The position numbers were made by a program, and so were the translations under genes. The notes under the pieces are model-generated. The model had not been told where the DNA came from and did not search any database. It saw nothing but the letters and a program-made list of their open reading frames with translations. Source: Bifidobacterium sp. (GTDB lineage: Bacteria; Actinomycetota; Actinomycetes; Actinomycetales; Bifidobacteriaceae). Taken from it: a stretch of 64,000 nt of DNA. Positions 1-8,300 of this stretch are shown in pieces. How positions within the stretch are numbered: position 1 is the stretch's first letter; every line of letters begins with the position of its first letter. Location of the stretch: assembly GCA_024104275.1 (NCBI GenBank), contig JAGGHK010000002.1, positions 171,069 to 235,068 on the forward strand, given 5' to 3'.

Positions 1-87
1 TCCCCGGGCCGCCGCTACGCCCCATACGTCATGGCCGGCGGCAAATACCTGACCAACGCCCTGATGAAGGCCAGCGCCGGACGTTAA
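1..87 (+). CDS. C-terminal end of an unrecognised protein (partial)
   Basis: The window opens inside a reading frame on the plus strand. The last 28 codons can be read, ending in Ala-Ser-Ala-Gly-Arg and a TAA stop. They are followed after a short gap by a hairpin with a T-run, which supports this being a real gene end. The visible residues (Tyr-Ala-Pro-Tyr-Val-Met-Ala-Gly-Gly-Lys-Tyr) are too few for a family assignment. No function is proposed. Confidence 0.55.
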   Translation, partial: SPGRRYAPYVMAGGKYLTNALMKASAGR

Positions 88-109
88 ACGCCTTCACCGT
101 TTATGCAAT

Positions 110-150
110 AAAAATCCGGATACCCACTGCAAGCGGGCACCCGGATTTTT
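110..150 (+). terminator. Rho-independent terminator
   Basis: An imperfect inverted repeat pairs AAAAATCCGG with CCGGATTTTT, with an inner CCC/GGG pairing, and ends in a run of five T. It lies 23 bases after the stop of the partial gene. The A-run on the other side could also let it act on the minus strand, downstream of the phosphoesterase gene. Confidence 0.75.
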
Positions 151-284
151 CAAAGGTATACCGACGAATATACGTTTCTATCGACGCCCTCGAAATTGTC
201 TTGTACCGAGTTCATTGACTGAATCGACACGCCTTAAATAATAAATCCTGATTATTTATATCCGAATTTGCCCGTAATCTCCGG

Positions 285-412
285 TTAGGATTTGCCATAA
301 TTTACGGTTAAAAAATACCATAACTTCCTATTAGGATTTACCATAATCCCTAAGTAGAAAAACCATAATCTGTAAGTAGGCTTTACCATAATCCTTAAGT
401 AGACAACGCAAT
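285..412. repeat. Degenerate AT-rich direct-repeat tract
   Basis: The stretch without a gene from 88 to 465 holds a terminator and then this tract. The core CCATAAT(C/T) followed by a TAAGTAGG-like tail recurs about five times at irregular spacings of roughly 19 to 29 bases: near 292, 319, 349, 372 and 395. It shows no coding potential. A comparable tract lies between mvk and mvaD (37660-37850). Function unknown; it may be a binding-site array or slippage-generated intergenic DNA. Confidence 0.55.
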
Positions 413-465
413 GACGCCCGAAAATACCGAAATATCAGCGAAAATAGGACTTTATTAGCCGTCAC

Positions 466-1869
466 TTACTTCTTCAGATGCATCTTGCGTAGGATCCGAG
501 CCAGGAGACGCGGGCGACGAAGGAGGTTCGTGCCTTCCTTTGCGGCATCGGGGGTGCCGTTGAGCGCGTATGTGTAGGCCTTGTTGGAGCTTGCCTTGCC
601 GACCAGGTCGCCAAATTCGAGCAGCTGGGTGCGTGGCTCGTAGGGATGGCGGATGTCAAATTCAAGAAGACGCGCGGCACGCTGGGCGGGCGCCGGGCCG
701 TAGGAGCCGAAGCCGCAGGTCGGGGTGGCCACAAGCGTCAGTCCGTCGGTGGTGCCGACGAAGCGGTTGCGATGGTCGTGGCCCGCGAGCAACGCGAAGT
801 AGCCGTCGGTCGTCTTCAAAATGTCGAACTCGCCGGTGTCGGCGTCGGGGCAACTGATGCCTTCCCCAAGGAAGCTACCAGGCAGCGTCTTGGACTCGTC
901 GATGACGTAATTGTGGCCGGCGAAGGTGCGATAGCCCTCCACGGCGTGCGCGGCGGTGGCCGGCACCTCCTTAAGCAAATCGTAATACTGCGGCACCGGA
1001 ATATGCTGGAACACCATCGATTTGGCGCCAATAAGCCCCGGCGCGGCCTTCAGGAAATCGAGCGCGCGCTGGCTGGGCGCCCCGTAGCCGCCGAGCTTGC
1101 CGTAATCGCCGGAGTTGAAGAGCACGAGGCCGAGCACATTGTCACTCTTCTTATCATTCTGCTCGCCGCCGGCGCCGCCATTCCGGTAATCCCAGTCATC
1201 GCGGCGGTCTCGCCCGTCGCGCGCGACCGGCAGCACGAACGTGCCCGGCTCGCAAGGGTAGATGTATTGCTCAGGCAAACCACTTCCCGGCTGTTTGCGC
1301 GGCCGGTCCGAGCGTTTGACGCTGGGCTCCGGGTTCAGGCATCCGGGGAATTCGCGGTAGATCTCGTCCAGCTCCGCGTCGGAAAGCCCGCACTGGAAAT
1401 CGTGGTTGCCGTAAGTCACGGCCCAGGGGATCTTGCGCTCGATCAGTGGGGAGACGAACTGTGAAATGCAACCGCGCACCAGCTCGCGCGTGTGTTCCAG
1501 CTCGGCGTCGCGCTGGTTGCTGGCCGCCGCCCCCATCGACCATTTCTGCGGCGTCCACGTGCGCTTGCGGAAGGTCTTGGCGTAGGCCTTGTCGTACCCG
1601 GCGATCTGGTTGCCGGGGAAAATCACGATATCGGGACGCGAACTGTCGAGCGCGGCCTCGATAAGCCTGATGGTGTCCTTATTAATCTTGGGACCATCCT
1701 GGATATCGGCCAGAACGAGCACGCGGAACTTGCCGGAATCGTGGAACTGCAAGCGCCCGAGGCGCGCCGAGACGGACACCGGACGGGTGTCGCCCGGATG
1801 GACCGGCTGGATGCGCGGCTTGGACTCGAAATCCGCGGAATCCTTGGCCGCATGCGTAAGTTCAGTCAT
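466..1869 (-). CDS. Metallophosphoesterase (calcineurin-like fold) with altered metal-ligand motifs
   Basis: 467 residues. The calcineurin-like phosphoesterase blocks are visible in order: LADIQDG (about residues 53-59), PGNQIAG (85-91), GNHD (154-157), a mid-protein QHIP, and GHDH near the C terminus. The usual blocks are D-x-H and G-D-x-x; here the His is Gln and the bridging Asp is Asn, so two expected metal ligands are changed. GNHD and GHDH are intact. There is no obvious signal peptide, so the protein is probably cytoplasmic. The ATG start at 1869 is preceded by AAAGG seven bases upstream. The gene stands alone between a repeat tract and tRNA genes. The fold is confident; substrate unknown, and a weakened or altered activity is possible. 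Confidence 0.85.
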   Translation of the reverse strand: MTELTHAAKDSADFESKPRIQPVHPGDTRPVSVSARLGRLQFHDSGKFRVLVLADIQDGPKINKDTIRLIEAALDSSRPDIVIFPGNQIAGYDKAYAKTFRKRTWTPQKWSMGAAASNQRDAELEHTRELVRGCISQFVSPLIERKIPWAVTYGNHDFQCGLSDAELDEIYREFPGCLNPEPSVKRSDRPRKQPGSGLPEQYIYPCEPGTFVLPVARDGRDRRDDWDYRNGGAGGEQNDKKSDNVLGLVLFNSGDYGKLGGYGAPSQRALDFLKAAPGLIGAKSMVFQHIPVPQYYDLLKEVPATAAHAVEGYRTFAGHNYVIDESKTLPGSFLGEGISCPDADTGEFDILKTTDGYFALLAGHDHRNRFVGTTDGLTLVATPTCGFGSYGPAPAQRAARLLEFDIRHPYEPRTQLLEFGDLVGKASSNKAYTYALNGTPDAAKEGTNLLRRPRLLARILRKMHLKK

Positions 1870-2040
1870 CGCTCAACCTTTTCCTTGGCGCTAGCACCTG
1901 TTACCTTTCATCACCATACATCAGCACGCGGCCTCGTCACCTTCCAGCAACGCGCCTCGCGACATGGCATCGCATCGCGCAACCGAATCGGACAACGAAA
2001 AAGCCCCGCAACCTAAGCTGCGAGGCTTTCTGCATCTTTG

Positions 2041-2112
2041 CTGGGGTACCTGGACTCGAACCAAGAACAACTGAACCAGAATCAGCCGTGTTGCCAATTA
2101 CACCATACCCCA
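2041..2112 (-). tRNA. tRNA-Gln (CUG anticodon)
   Basis: The minus strand folds as a cloverleaf: acceptor TGGGGTA/TACCCCA, D stem GTGT/ACAC, and an anticodon loop TTCTGGT that gives anticodon CUG. The T loop is GGTTCGAGTCC-like. The discriminator base is G and CCA is not encoded. It lies 42 bases from tRNA-Glu in the same orientation. Confidence 0.93.
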
Positions 2113-2154
2113 ATTGGCTTGGTGCTGTAGCCGATAAACAACTATAGCACTTCG

Positions 2155-2227
2155 TACCTCCAATCGGATTTGAACCGATGTTGGCGCCGTGAGAGGGCGT
2201 AGTCCTAGACCGCTAGACGATGGAGGC
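2155..2227 (-). tRNA. tRNA-Glu (CUC anticodon)
   Basis: The minus strand gives acceptor GCCTCCA/TGGAGGT, anticodon stem CGCC/GGCG with loop CTCTCAC (anticodon CUC), and T arm CGGTTCAAATCCG. The discriminator is A and CCA is not encoded. The gene lies between gltX and tRNA-Gln on the same strand, so charging enzyme and substrate tRNA are neighbours. Confidence 0.94.
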
Positions 2228-2366
2228 TAACTGTTCTGCTGCCCTTCCCAAGGCAACAAGTTAGTAGTTTATAGGAAAACCCGAATAACCGCAACCCGGC
2301 GTGTTGACTTTGCTTGAAGCCAAATGCCGGATTGCGCTTTCCGAAACTTGCCGAATGGGCCTTGCT

Positions 2367-3890
2367 TTACAGGTGCTGCTTGAGACCCTTGAGACGGGCG
2401 AGGGTCAGGGGTTTGCCGACGATTTCCATGGACTCGAAAAGCGGCGGGGAGACACGGCGGCCGGACATGGCCACGCGCACCGGGCCGAACGCCAGACGCG
2501 GCTTGAAACCACCATCCTCGACCAGCGCCTTGTTGAGCGTCTCGTGGAGGTTGTCGGTCTTCCAATCAGACTCGTCAACCGCATCCAGCGCGGAGATGGC
2601 CTTGTCGAGCACCTCGGGTACGGAATCCTTGAGGGTCTTGCGCGCGTCGTCCTCGGGTTCGATGTATTCATCTTCGCTCAGAAGGCTTCCGGCCATGCCG
2701 GCCACCTCGCCAAGCAAGCGCACGCGCGGCTGGACCAGAGGCGCGGCAACGGTGAGGATCGTGCGTTCGCGGTCGGTTAGCTTGTCCCACGAATCGGCGG
2801 AAACCACGCCGTCGCGGTGCAGGTACGGCACGGAACGGTTGAGGAAGTCCTGCGGCTCAAGCATGCGGATGTGCTCGGCGTTGATGGAGATGGCCTTGTC
2901 GATGTCGAAGTGGGCCGGGTTGGCCTTGACGTCGCGGATGTCGAATTTCTCGACCATCTCGTCCATGCTGAAGACGTCGCGGTCGGGCGCGATCGACCAG
3001 CCGAGCAGCGCCAGGTAGTTGAGCAGGCCTTCAGGAATGAAGCCGTTCTCGCGGTGCAGGAAGAGGTTGGACTCGGGGTCGCGCTTGGAGAGCTTCTTTT
3101 TGCCCTTGCCCATGACGTAGGGCATGTGGCCGAAGAGCGGCATTTCCTTGGCGATGCCGAGCTTGATGAGATAGCGGTAAAGCACGATCTGGCGGGGTGT
3201 GGAGCTCAGCAAATCCTCGCCGCGCAGCACGACGTTGATGCGCATCATGGCATCATCGACCGGGTTGGTGAGCGTGTAGAGTGGATCGCCGTTGGGACGC
3301 ACGATGACGTAATCAGGCACGCTGCCGGCCTTGAACTCGATGTGGCCGCGGATGAGGTCGTCAAAGGCGATATCCTCGTCGGGCATCTTGATGCGCAGCG
3401 CGGGCTTGCGGCCCTCGGCCTTGAACGCGGCCTTCTGCTCCTCGGTCAGGTTGCGGTCGTAGCCGTCATAGCCGAACGCCTTCGGACGGCCGGCGGCGAC
3501 GTTACGCGCCTGAATCTCCTCGGCGGTGGAATAGGACTCGTAGGCATAGCCAGCATCAAGCAGTTTCGCCGCGACGTCGCGATAGATGTCGCCGCGCTCG
3601 GACTGGCGGTACGGGCCGTCAGGACCGCCGACGTTGATGCCCTCGTCCCAATCAAGATGAAGCCAGTTCAGGGCGTCGATGATCTGGTTGTAGCTTTCCT
3701 CGGAATCGCGCTCGTTGTCGGTGTCTTCGATGCGGAAGACGAAGGTACCGTGCGTGTGCCGCGCCTCGGCCCAGTTGAAAAGGGCGGTGCGTACCATGCC
3801 GACATGCGGCGTGCCCGTGGGCGACGGGCAGAAGCGAACACGGACATCTTTGGGCAGTTCAGGTCTAGAATCAGTTGCGTTTTCAGTCAT
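2367..3890 (-). CDS. gltX: Glutamyl-tRNA synthetase
   Basis: Class I aminoacyl-tRNA synthetase that loads glutamate on tRNA-Glu, 507 residues, a normal length. The HIGH-type signature appears as [10 protein letters not shown] (about residues 22-31) and the KMSKS-type signature as KKLSKR (265-270). The DTDNERD stretch near residue 56 is typical of GluRS. The ATG at 3890 was chosen because the family normally begins just before this HIGH block; a longer in-frame extension to 3992 looks unrelated. tRNA-Glu and tRNA-Gln follow on the same strand. Bifidobacteria are generally thought to make Gln-tRNA by the transamidation route, so this enzyme may charge both tRNAs; that is inference, since gatCAB is not in the window. 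Confidence 0.96.
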   Translation of the reverse strand: MTENATDSRPELPKDVRVRFCPSPTGTPHVGMVRTALFNWAEARHTHGTFVFRIEDTDNERDSEESYNQIIDALNWLHLDWDEGINVGGPDGPYRQSERGDIYRDVAAKLLDAGYAYESYSTAEEIQARNVAAGRPKAFGYDGYDRNLTEEQKAAFKAEGRKPALRIKMPDEDIAFDDLIRGHIEFKAGSVPDYVIVRPNGDPLYTLTNPVDDAMMRINVVLRGEDLLSSTPRQIVLYRYLIKLGIAKEMPLFGHMPYVMGKGKKKLSKRDPESNLFLHRENGFIPEGLLNYLALLGWSIAPDRDVFSMDEMVEKFDIRDVKANPAHFDIDKAISINAEHIRMLEPQDFLNRSVPYLHRDGVVSADSWDKLTDRERTILTVAAPLVQPRVRLLGEVAGMAGSLLSEDEYIEPEDDARKTLKDSVPEVLDKAISALDAVDESDWKTDNLHETLNKALVEDGGFKPRLAFGPVRVAMSGRRVSPPLFESMEIVGKPLTLARLKGLKQHL

Positions 3891-3931
3891 AATCCCATTA
3901 TGCCGCGCGTGATTGACCACCGGCACCCGCC

Positions 3932-3974
3932 CATAAAAATTGAGGCACCCGCCAGACCTGACGGATGTCTCAAT
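3932..3974 (-). terminator. Rho-independent terminator of the MFS transporter gene
   Basis: On the minus strand ATTGAGACATCC pairs, with G-U pairs, to GGGTGCCTCAAT around a short loop and is followed by TTTTTA. It lies between the transporter stop (4055) and the gltX start (3890), as expected for terminating the upstream transcript. Confidence 0.7.
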
Positions 3975-4054
3975 CAATTGCAATGTGAGCAAAAGGAATT
4001 CAGAGAGGCCTTAACAGCCCAATGATTTCTCCTTTATGTACCGATGGCGTATCA

Positions 4055-5347
4055 TTAGCGCACCGACTTGATGGACAGCACAAACACCACGGAAAGCACC
4101 GCCATCACAATTGCGATCGGGAAGATATACGTGTATGTTCCCGTGGCACTCACAATTGCGGAAGTCAGAGCCATGCCGGCAGACTGACCTGCAGTGGTTG
4201 CGGCATTAATGAAGCCGAGATCCTTGCCCGCGTTCTCTTTGCTGGGCAGTACATCGACGTTGAGCGCCTGATCAATGGCCATGAAGATGCCTTGCCCCAA
4301 AGAAACGAACAGAGCGGCGACATACATGCCTTGCACACTGCGGAAAATCATCGGGGCAGCAAAACCGATAACCGCAAGTGCCGCAGCGAGCACGACCATG
4401 GGCTTGCGACGATGGATTCGATCGGAAATCGGACCGACGAACATGGCGACTATGGAAGCGACCATCTGCAGAATGGCAAGAGTGGACACCACTTTTGCAG
4501 CACTTTCCTTAGGCAGACCAATGTAGTCTTCGCAGATGTACATCCAGTAACCGGCGAGCATCTGGATGGCGAGCAGCAAGAGGGTCCTGCAGCAGAACGC
4601 CTTCCAGAAATCAGGAGCGTGTAGCGGCGGGGTGAAGGAGTAGACGATATGGTGCCAAAGACTTTCGCCGTTCTCGGCGACCGGCTCGTCCTTATTGCTC
4701 TTATCCCTAGGAATAATGATGAGGAAGAGCATCGCAGAGACGAACATGAGAATAGCGGAGATAGTGAAGCCCATCTTGACGCTGTTGATGAATTTCGCAC
4801 CGACCCATGCACCAATGGCAAGGCCGAAGGTATTGCCAAATCCGATAGCCGACGATATGGTTCCACGGTATTTCTCAGGTACGCGGTCGGAGACGGTTGA
4901 ATATATCGGAGAATTCATCATGTTGAAGCTCAGCTTGGAAAGCCATAGCGTGATGGTCAACCCAACGACAACGCCGATATAGCCCATCAACAGGTAGAAA
5001 GCCAGCGTGAACCATGCACCCCAGAACAACCAAGGCGCACGCTTACCGAATTTCGATTTGGTCATATCGGAAAGCGCCCCAACGATAATATTGGCCACCA
5101 AAGCCACGATGGAACCCACCGCCGTCATCGTACCCAGAGCAGCCGTGGGATTGGAAGCACCGAGATCCTTGATCTTCTGGGGCAACAGGATCTGACTGAC
5201 CATCGCGAAACCGATAGACATGATAATCCAGAACGCCAAATAGCCGGTTAGCCATCTCGCTAAGTTGAAGTTTTTCACTTCCTCGGAGTCCTCCTTCTGG
5301 AGGGTGGTAGTATTCGCGCCGTCTTGCGGCACTTTATCTGCACTCAT
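4055..5347 (-). CDS. MFS sugar transporter, GPH-like (probable glycoside importer)
   Basis: 430 residues with about 12 predicted membrane segments. The cytoplasmic loop after helices 2-3 reads GALSDMTKSKFGKRAPW, close to the loop of the glycoside-pentoside-hexuronide cation symporters and related MFS carriers. An acidic N-terminal tail of about 30 residues precedes the first helix. The gene lies 181 bases downstream of a GH31 hydrolase on the same strand, an arrangement like E. coli yicJ-yicI, so uptake of an alpha-glucoside or alpha-xyloside is a reasonable guess. A hairpin separates the two genes and a terminator follows this one. A GAAAGAAGAAAA stretch before the ATG is a weak ribosome-binding site. 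Substrate unproven. Confidence 0.85.
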   Translation of the reverse strand: MSADKVPQDGANTTTLQKEDSEEVKNFNLARWLTGYLAFWIIMSIGFAMVSQILLPQKIKDLGASNPTAALGTMTAVGSIVALVANIIVGALSDMTKSKFGKRAPWLFWGAWFTLAFYLLMGYIGVVVGLTITLWLSKLSFNMMNSPIYSTVSDRVPEKYRGTISSAIGFGNTFGLAIGAWVGAKFINSVKMGFTISAILMFVSAMLFLIIIPRDKSNKDEPVAENGESLWHHIVYSFTPPLHAPDFWKAFCCRTLLLLAIQMLAGYWMYICEDYIGLPKESAAKVVSTLAILQMVASIVAMFVGPISDRIHRRKPMVVLAAALAVIGFAAPMIFRSVQGMYVAALFVSLGQGIFMAIDQALNVDVLPSKENAGKDLGFINAATTAGQSAGMALTSAIVSATGTYTYIFPIAIVMAVLSVVFVLSIKSVR

Positions 5348-5387
5348 TTTTCTTCTTTCTTATTTAATTAGAGGGAAATGTATCCAC

Positions 5388-5421
5388 AAGGATCTCAAAA
5401 AACAACATCGTTGAGATCCTT
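5388..5421. terminator. Intergenic hairpin between GH31 and MFS genes
   Basis: A perfect 10-bp inverted repeat, AAGGATCTCA / TGAGATCCTT, with a 14-base loop. Neither strand has a long T-run after the stem, so it may be a weak terminator, an mRNA-stabilising stem that sets the GH31-to-transporter ratio, or an operator. Confidence 0.5.
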
Positions 5422-5528
5422 TGCTGCCGTTGCGTTTACCTAATTGGGATTAGCTGATGACCGCCAGCCGATTGCCGCACAAGCAAACTTGTTATAGCAT
5501 CGGCCGGCATGCCCGGCTACATCGGCAA

Positions 5529-8027
5529 TCAGATGGAAATCAAATCTTTGACGCCGAAGCCAAGCTCGACGCGGTAGTTCTTATGCTCCGGGTTGTTGTA
5601 CTTGACCACAGCCTGGCGGTCCTGACCATTGAAGAACCAGCCCGTTTCCGCGTTCCTGAACTTTTCGGAATCGAGAAAACGGGTCAGGGTCTGTCCGTCA
5701 ATGCTCACGTCAAGCGGCGCGACGCTATTGCACAGCACGTTCAGCGTCATGTTCTTTACTTTCGTTTGGTAATCGCCCTCACGCTTTACGTCGATGACGA
5801 CGCCCTTATGATTCTTACTGACATCGAAAGAGGTCTCGAGGAACTTACCCGACAGATAATCCTGGGAAATGCCATCGTCCTCATAGAGCACAAATGTGGT
5901 GTCCTCGTCCGGTTCAACAAGCACGTCCAGATGGTCGATAACATCGTTGTGCAGGTTCATCAGTCCTGGGCAACGGGGAATCACGGAGCCGGAACGCAGG
6001 AACATAGGAATCGAACCCATATCCACCGGAACGGTAATCGTCGTCCCGCCATCGATCCAGATATTCCGATTGAAATCGAACCACTTGGTGCCGGCCGGCA
6101 GATAAACTTCCTTGGATGTCACACCCTTTTCCAGAACATTCGCAACCAACAGAGAAGACCCGAGCATGAACTCGAAACTTTCATCCCATGCTTTCGGGTC
6201 GGTTTGGAACTCATAGACCAACGGGCGCATGATAGGCGCACCGGTAGTGGCGGCCTCATGCAAAAGCGAATAAAAATAAGGAACGAGACTATACCGAAGC
6301 TGGATGGCGGCTGCGATGTACTTGGTGTAGCCAGGATAGCTCCAAGGCTCCGTGACTGTATTGTCTGTATTGCACGAATGGATTGAGAACCGCGGCTGGA
6401 AAATGCCATTCTGAACCCAGCGCACCAACAGTTCGGGCTCGGGAGCGGGGCCATCGAACCCGCCGATATCGCAACCTTGGTTGGCAACCCCAGAAAGCCC
6501 CATACCCAGGATGGTGGGCACGTTGTATTTAAGATTGGTCCAATTAGTGCCATTGTCACCTGCCCAAGTTTGGGCATACCGCTGAATGCCTGCGAAACCA
6601 GCACGATTGATGACGTAGGGACGCAGATTCGGATCCTTCTTGGCGAACGCCATGTGTGCGGTCTTGGCCATCAAAGTGCTCATCAATGGCTTCATCTCGC
6701 CGATGGTGCGCTTTTGGCCTTCTGCATCCACAATGGCGTCGTTATCGTTAATCTCATACTCGTTGTTGTCGTTCCAAATGGAATCGATACCCAAATCGAG
6801 CAGGGATCTGGTCATGTTCTTAGCCCAAAGCTCACGCCCCTTGGGATTGGTGAAATCGGGGAAGTGGGCAGGCCCACCCCAATAACGGTCAATCTGCGAT
6901 GCGGAATCATCCGACGTACGAACAAAAGCGTTATTCTCATCAAACTCGTCGGTGCAATCGTTCTCGAAAAGCATTCCGGGCTTGACGTTGGGAGCCAACA
7001 AGGCGCCTCTACTTTTCAAATCGGTAACGAAACGCTGTGGATCGGGGAAACGCTTATAGTTCCAATTGAAAACACAACGTTTGCCATCGGGCTTGGAGGT
7101 ATAGCCGGAGGAGAGGAAGAACCCGTCGCAGGGCACACCTTCTCGCCTGCACGTGTCGACAAAGTCCTCGATGGCTTTGTCGCAATCCTGGTCAAGCTCG
7201 GAATAGAACATTGTCGATCCCATGTAACCTAGCGATGCCAAAGGCATCATAGCAGTCTTGCCAGTAAGATCAGTATAGTGCTCGACCACATCCTTGACTG
7301 TCGGACCACCGATGAAGAACATGTCGATGTCGCCCTCTTCGGCTTTGAAGTAACTGTAGCGCAGCCAATAATTCGAATGTTCGGAGTCCATATCGAAAGT
7401 GGAATCAGCCGAGCAATTGTAAAACAGGCCGCTGGCAAGATTGCGTTTGGAATCGAAATCGATATAGAAAGGGATCATCTTGTAAAGCGGATCCGATTTC
7501 GAGGCATCCCAACCCAAGGAATCGGTGTTGTGCATACGCATACGACGGCGAATCTTGTTGAGCTCGCCAGATTTTTCACCAAAACCATAGAAATGGTCAT
7601 TGTCGCCCATCTTGGAATAGTGGTACGCATGACCGAACTTGTCCTGCAGGAATGAGTGTCCCGGCAAATCGGCATGCACTTCGTTACCGTCTTCGTCGAC
7701 TATCCTAAAAGCAAAGGGATCGGGCTCGATAATGAGCTTGTATTTACCATTACTCACGGATTTCGCGCCGTTGCTCTCATCTTTGACGTCAATGGGAATC
7801 GGAGTAACACGCGTACGTTCATCGGACATCAATGCATCCGTGGCATCGGGCCAAGCCGTTTTGACCAATGCATAGTTCAATTCCGGCGCAAACGAATCTT
7901 TGAACGTTGAACGAATACGGATGATGTCCTCATCAATTAGATAAACCTGAAATGTTGCTCCGTTAGTCGAGACTTCAAGATAATCCCCGCAATTATTCAG
8001 ACCGGTCAGCTTTGTGCTGGTTTTCAT
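5529..8027 (-). CDS. Glycoside hydrolase family 31 (alpha-glucosidase / alpha-xylosidase type)
   Basis: 832 residues from the chosen start. A GH31 N-terminal beta domain (FYGFGEKSGEL near residue 155) precedes a TIM barrel with the nucleophile motif SIWNDNNE (Asp near residue 420) and the acid/base motif WAGDNGTNW (Asp near residue 491), then C-terminal beta domains. No signal peptide is seen, so it should be cytoplasmic and act on imported oligosaccharides. ATG 8027 follows AAGGAG at seven bases and is preferred to an upstream in-frame start at 8051. The downstream MFS gene probably imports the substrate. The WNDNNE form is found in alpha-glucosidase-like GH31 members; the exact sugar cannot be told from sequence. 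TGTGTATCAAAATGATTTGTG just upstream has repeated TTGTG half-sites that could be an operator. Confidence 0.92.
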   Translation of the reverse strand: MKTSTKLTGLNNCGDYLEVSTNGATFQVYLIDEDIIRIRSTFKDSFAPELNYALVKTAWPDATDALMSDERTRVTPIPIDVKDESNGAKSVSNGKYKLIIEPDPFAFRIVDEDGNEVHADLPGHSFLQDKFGHAYHYSKMGDNDHFYGFGEKSGELNKIRRRMRMHNTDSLGWDASKSDPLYKMIPFYIDFDSKRNLASGLFYNCSADSTFDMDSEHSNYWLRYSYFKAEEGDIDMFFIGGPTVKDVVEHYTDLTGKTAMMPLASLGYMGSTMFYSELDQDCDKAIEDFVDTCRREGVPCDGFFLSSGYTSKPDGKRCVFNWNYKRFPDPQRFVTDLKSRGALLAPNVKPGMLFENDCTDEFDENNAFVRTSDDSASQIDRYWGGPAHFPDFTNPKGRELWAKNMTRSLLDLGIDSIWNDNNEYEINDNDAIVDAEGQKRTIGEMKPLMSTLMAKTAHMAFAKKDPNLRPYVINRAGFAGIQRYAQTWAGDNGTNWTNLKYNVPTILGMGLSGVANQGCDIGGFDGPAPEPELLVRWVQNGIFQPRFSIHSCNTDNTVTEPWSYPGYTKYIAAAIQLRYSLVPYFYSLLHEAATTGAPIMRPLVYEFQTDPKAWDESFEFMLGSSLLVANVLEKGVTSKEVYLPAGTKWFDFNRNIWIDGGTTITVPVDMGSIPMFLRSGSVIPRCPGLMNLHNDVIDHLDVLVEPDEDTTFVLYEDDGISQDYLSGKFLETSFDVSKNHKGVVIDVKREGDYQTKVKNMTLNVLCNSVAPLDVSIDGQTLTRFLDSEKFRNAETGWFFNGQDRQAVVKYNNPEHKNYRVELGFGVKDLISI

Positions 8028-8300
8028 GATTGAACTCCTTCGTTTGGACACAAATCATTTTGATACACAAAATCCAGCTCTGTGGCAATTTCGCATTATT
8101 TGCCGTTAACCCAATTTGTTGACCCCCCCCGAAAACGAAACAGAAACCAAGACGTCCCGGTATCCGCCAACCTGCCTTGCTTGCATAAAACGGAAAATCC
8201 ACATTATGATAATTAGAGAATCGTTCAACGGTTTTTCAATGCTGGAACCCGCTGAATACGTGGACGCCGACGAACCGGAAATACGAATCGTCCAAATATC

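Noticed and set aside
285-412. CRISPR array
   Set aside because: Repeat units are degenerate, short and unevenly spaced, with no spacer structure and no cas genes in the window.
2817-4025. 402-codon plus-strand frame opposite gltX
   Set aside because: Val/Gly/Asp-rich translation of the complementary strand of a GC-rich gene; the gltX frame has HIGH- and KMSKS-type motifs.
5457-6386. Plus-strand frame opposite the GH31 gene
   Set aside because: Shadow frame; no ribosome-binding site and no domain.
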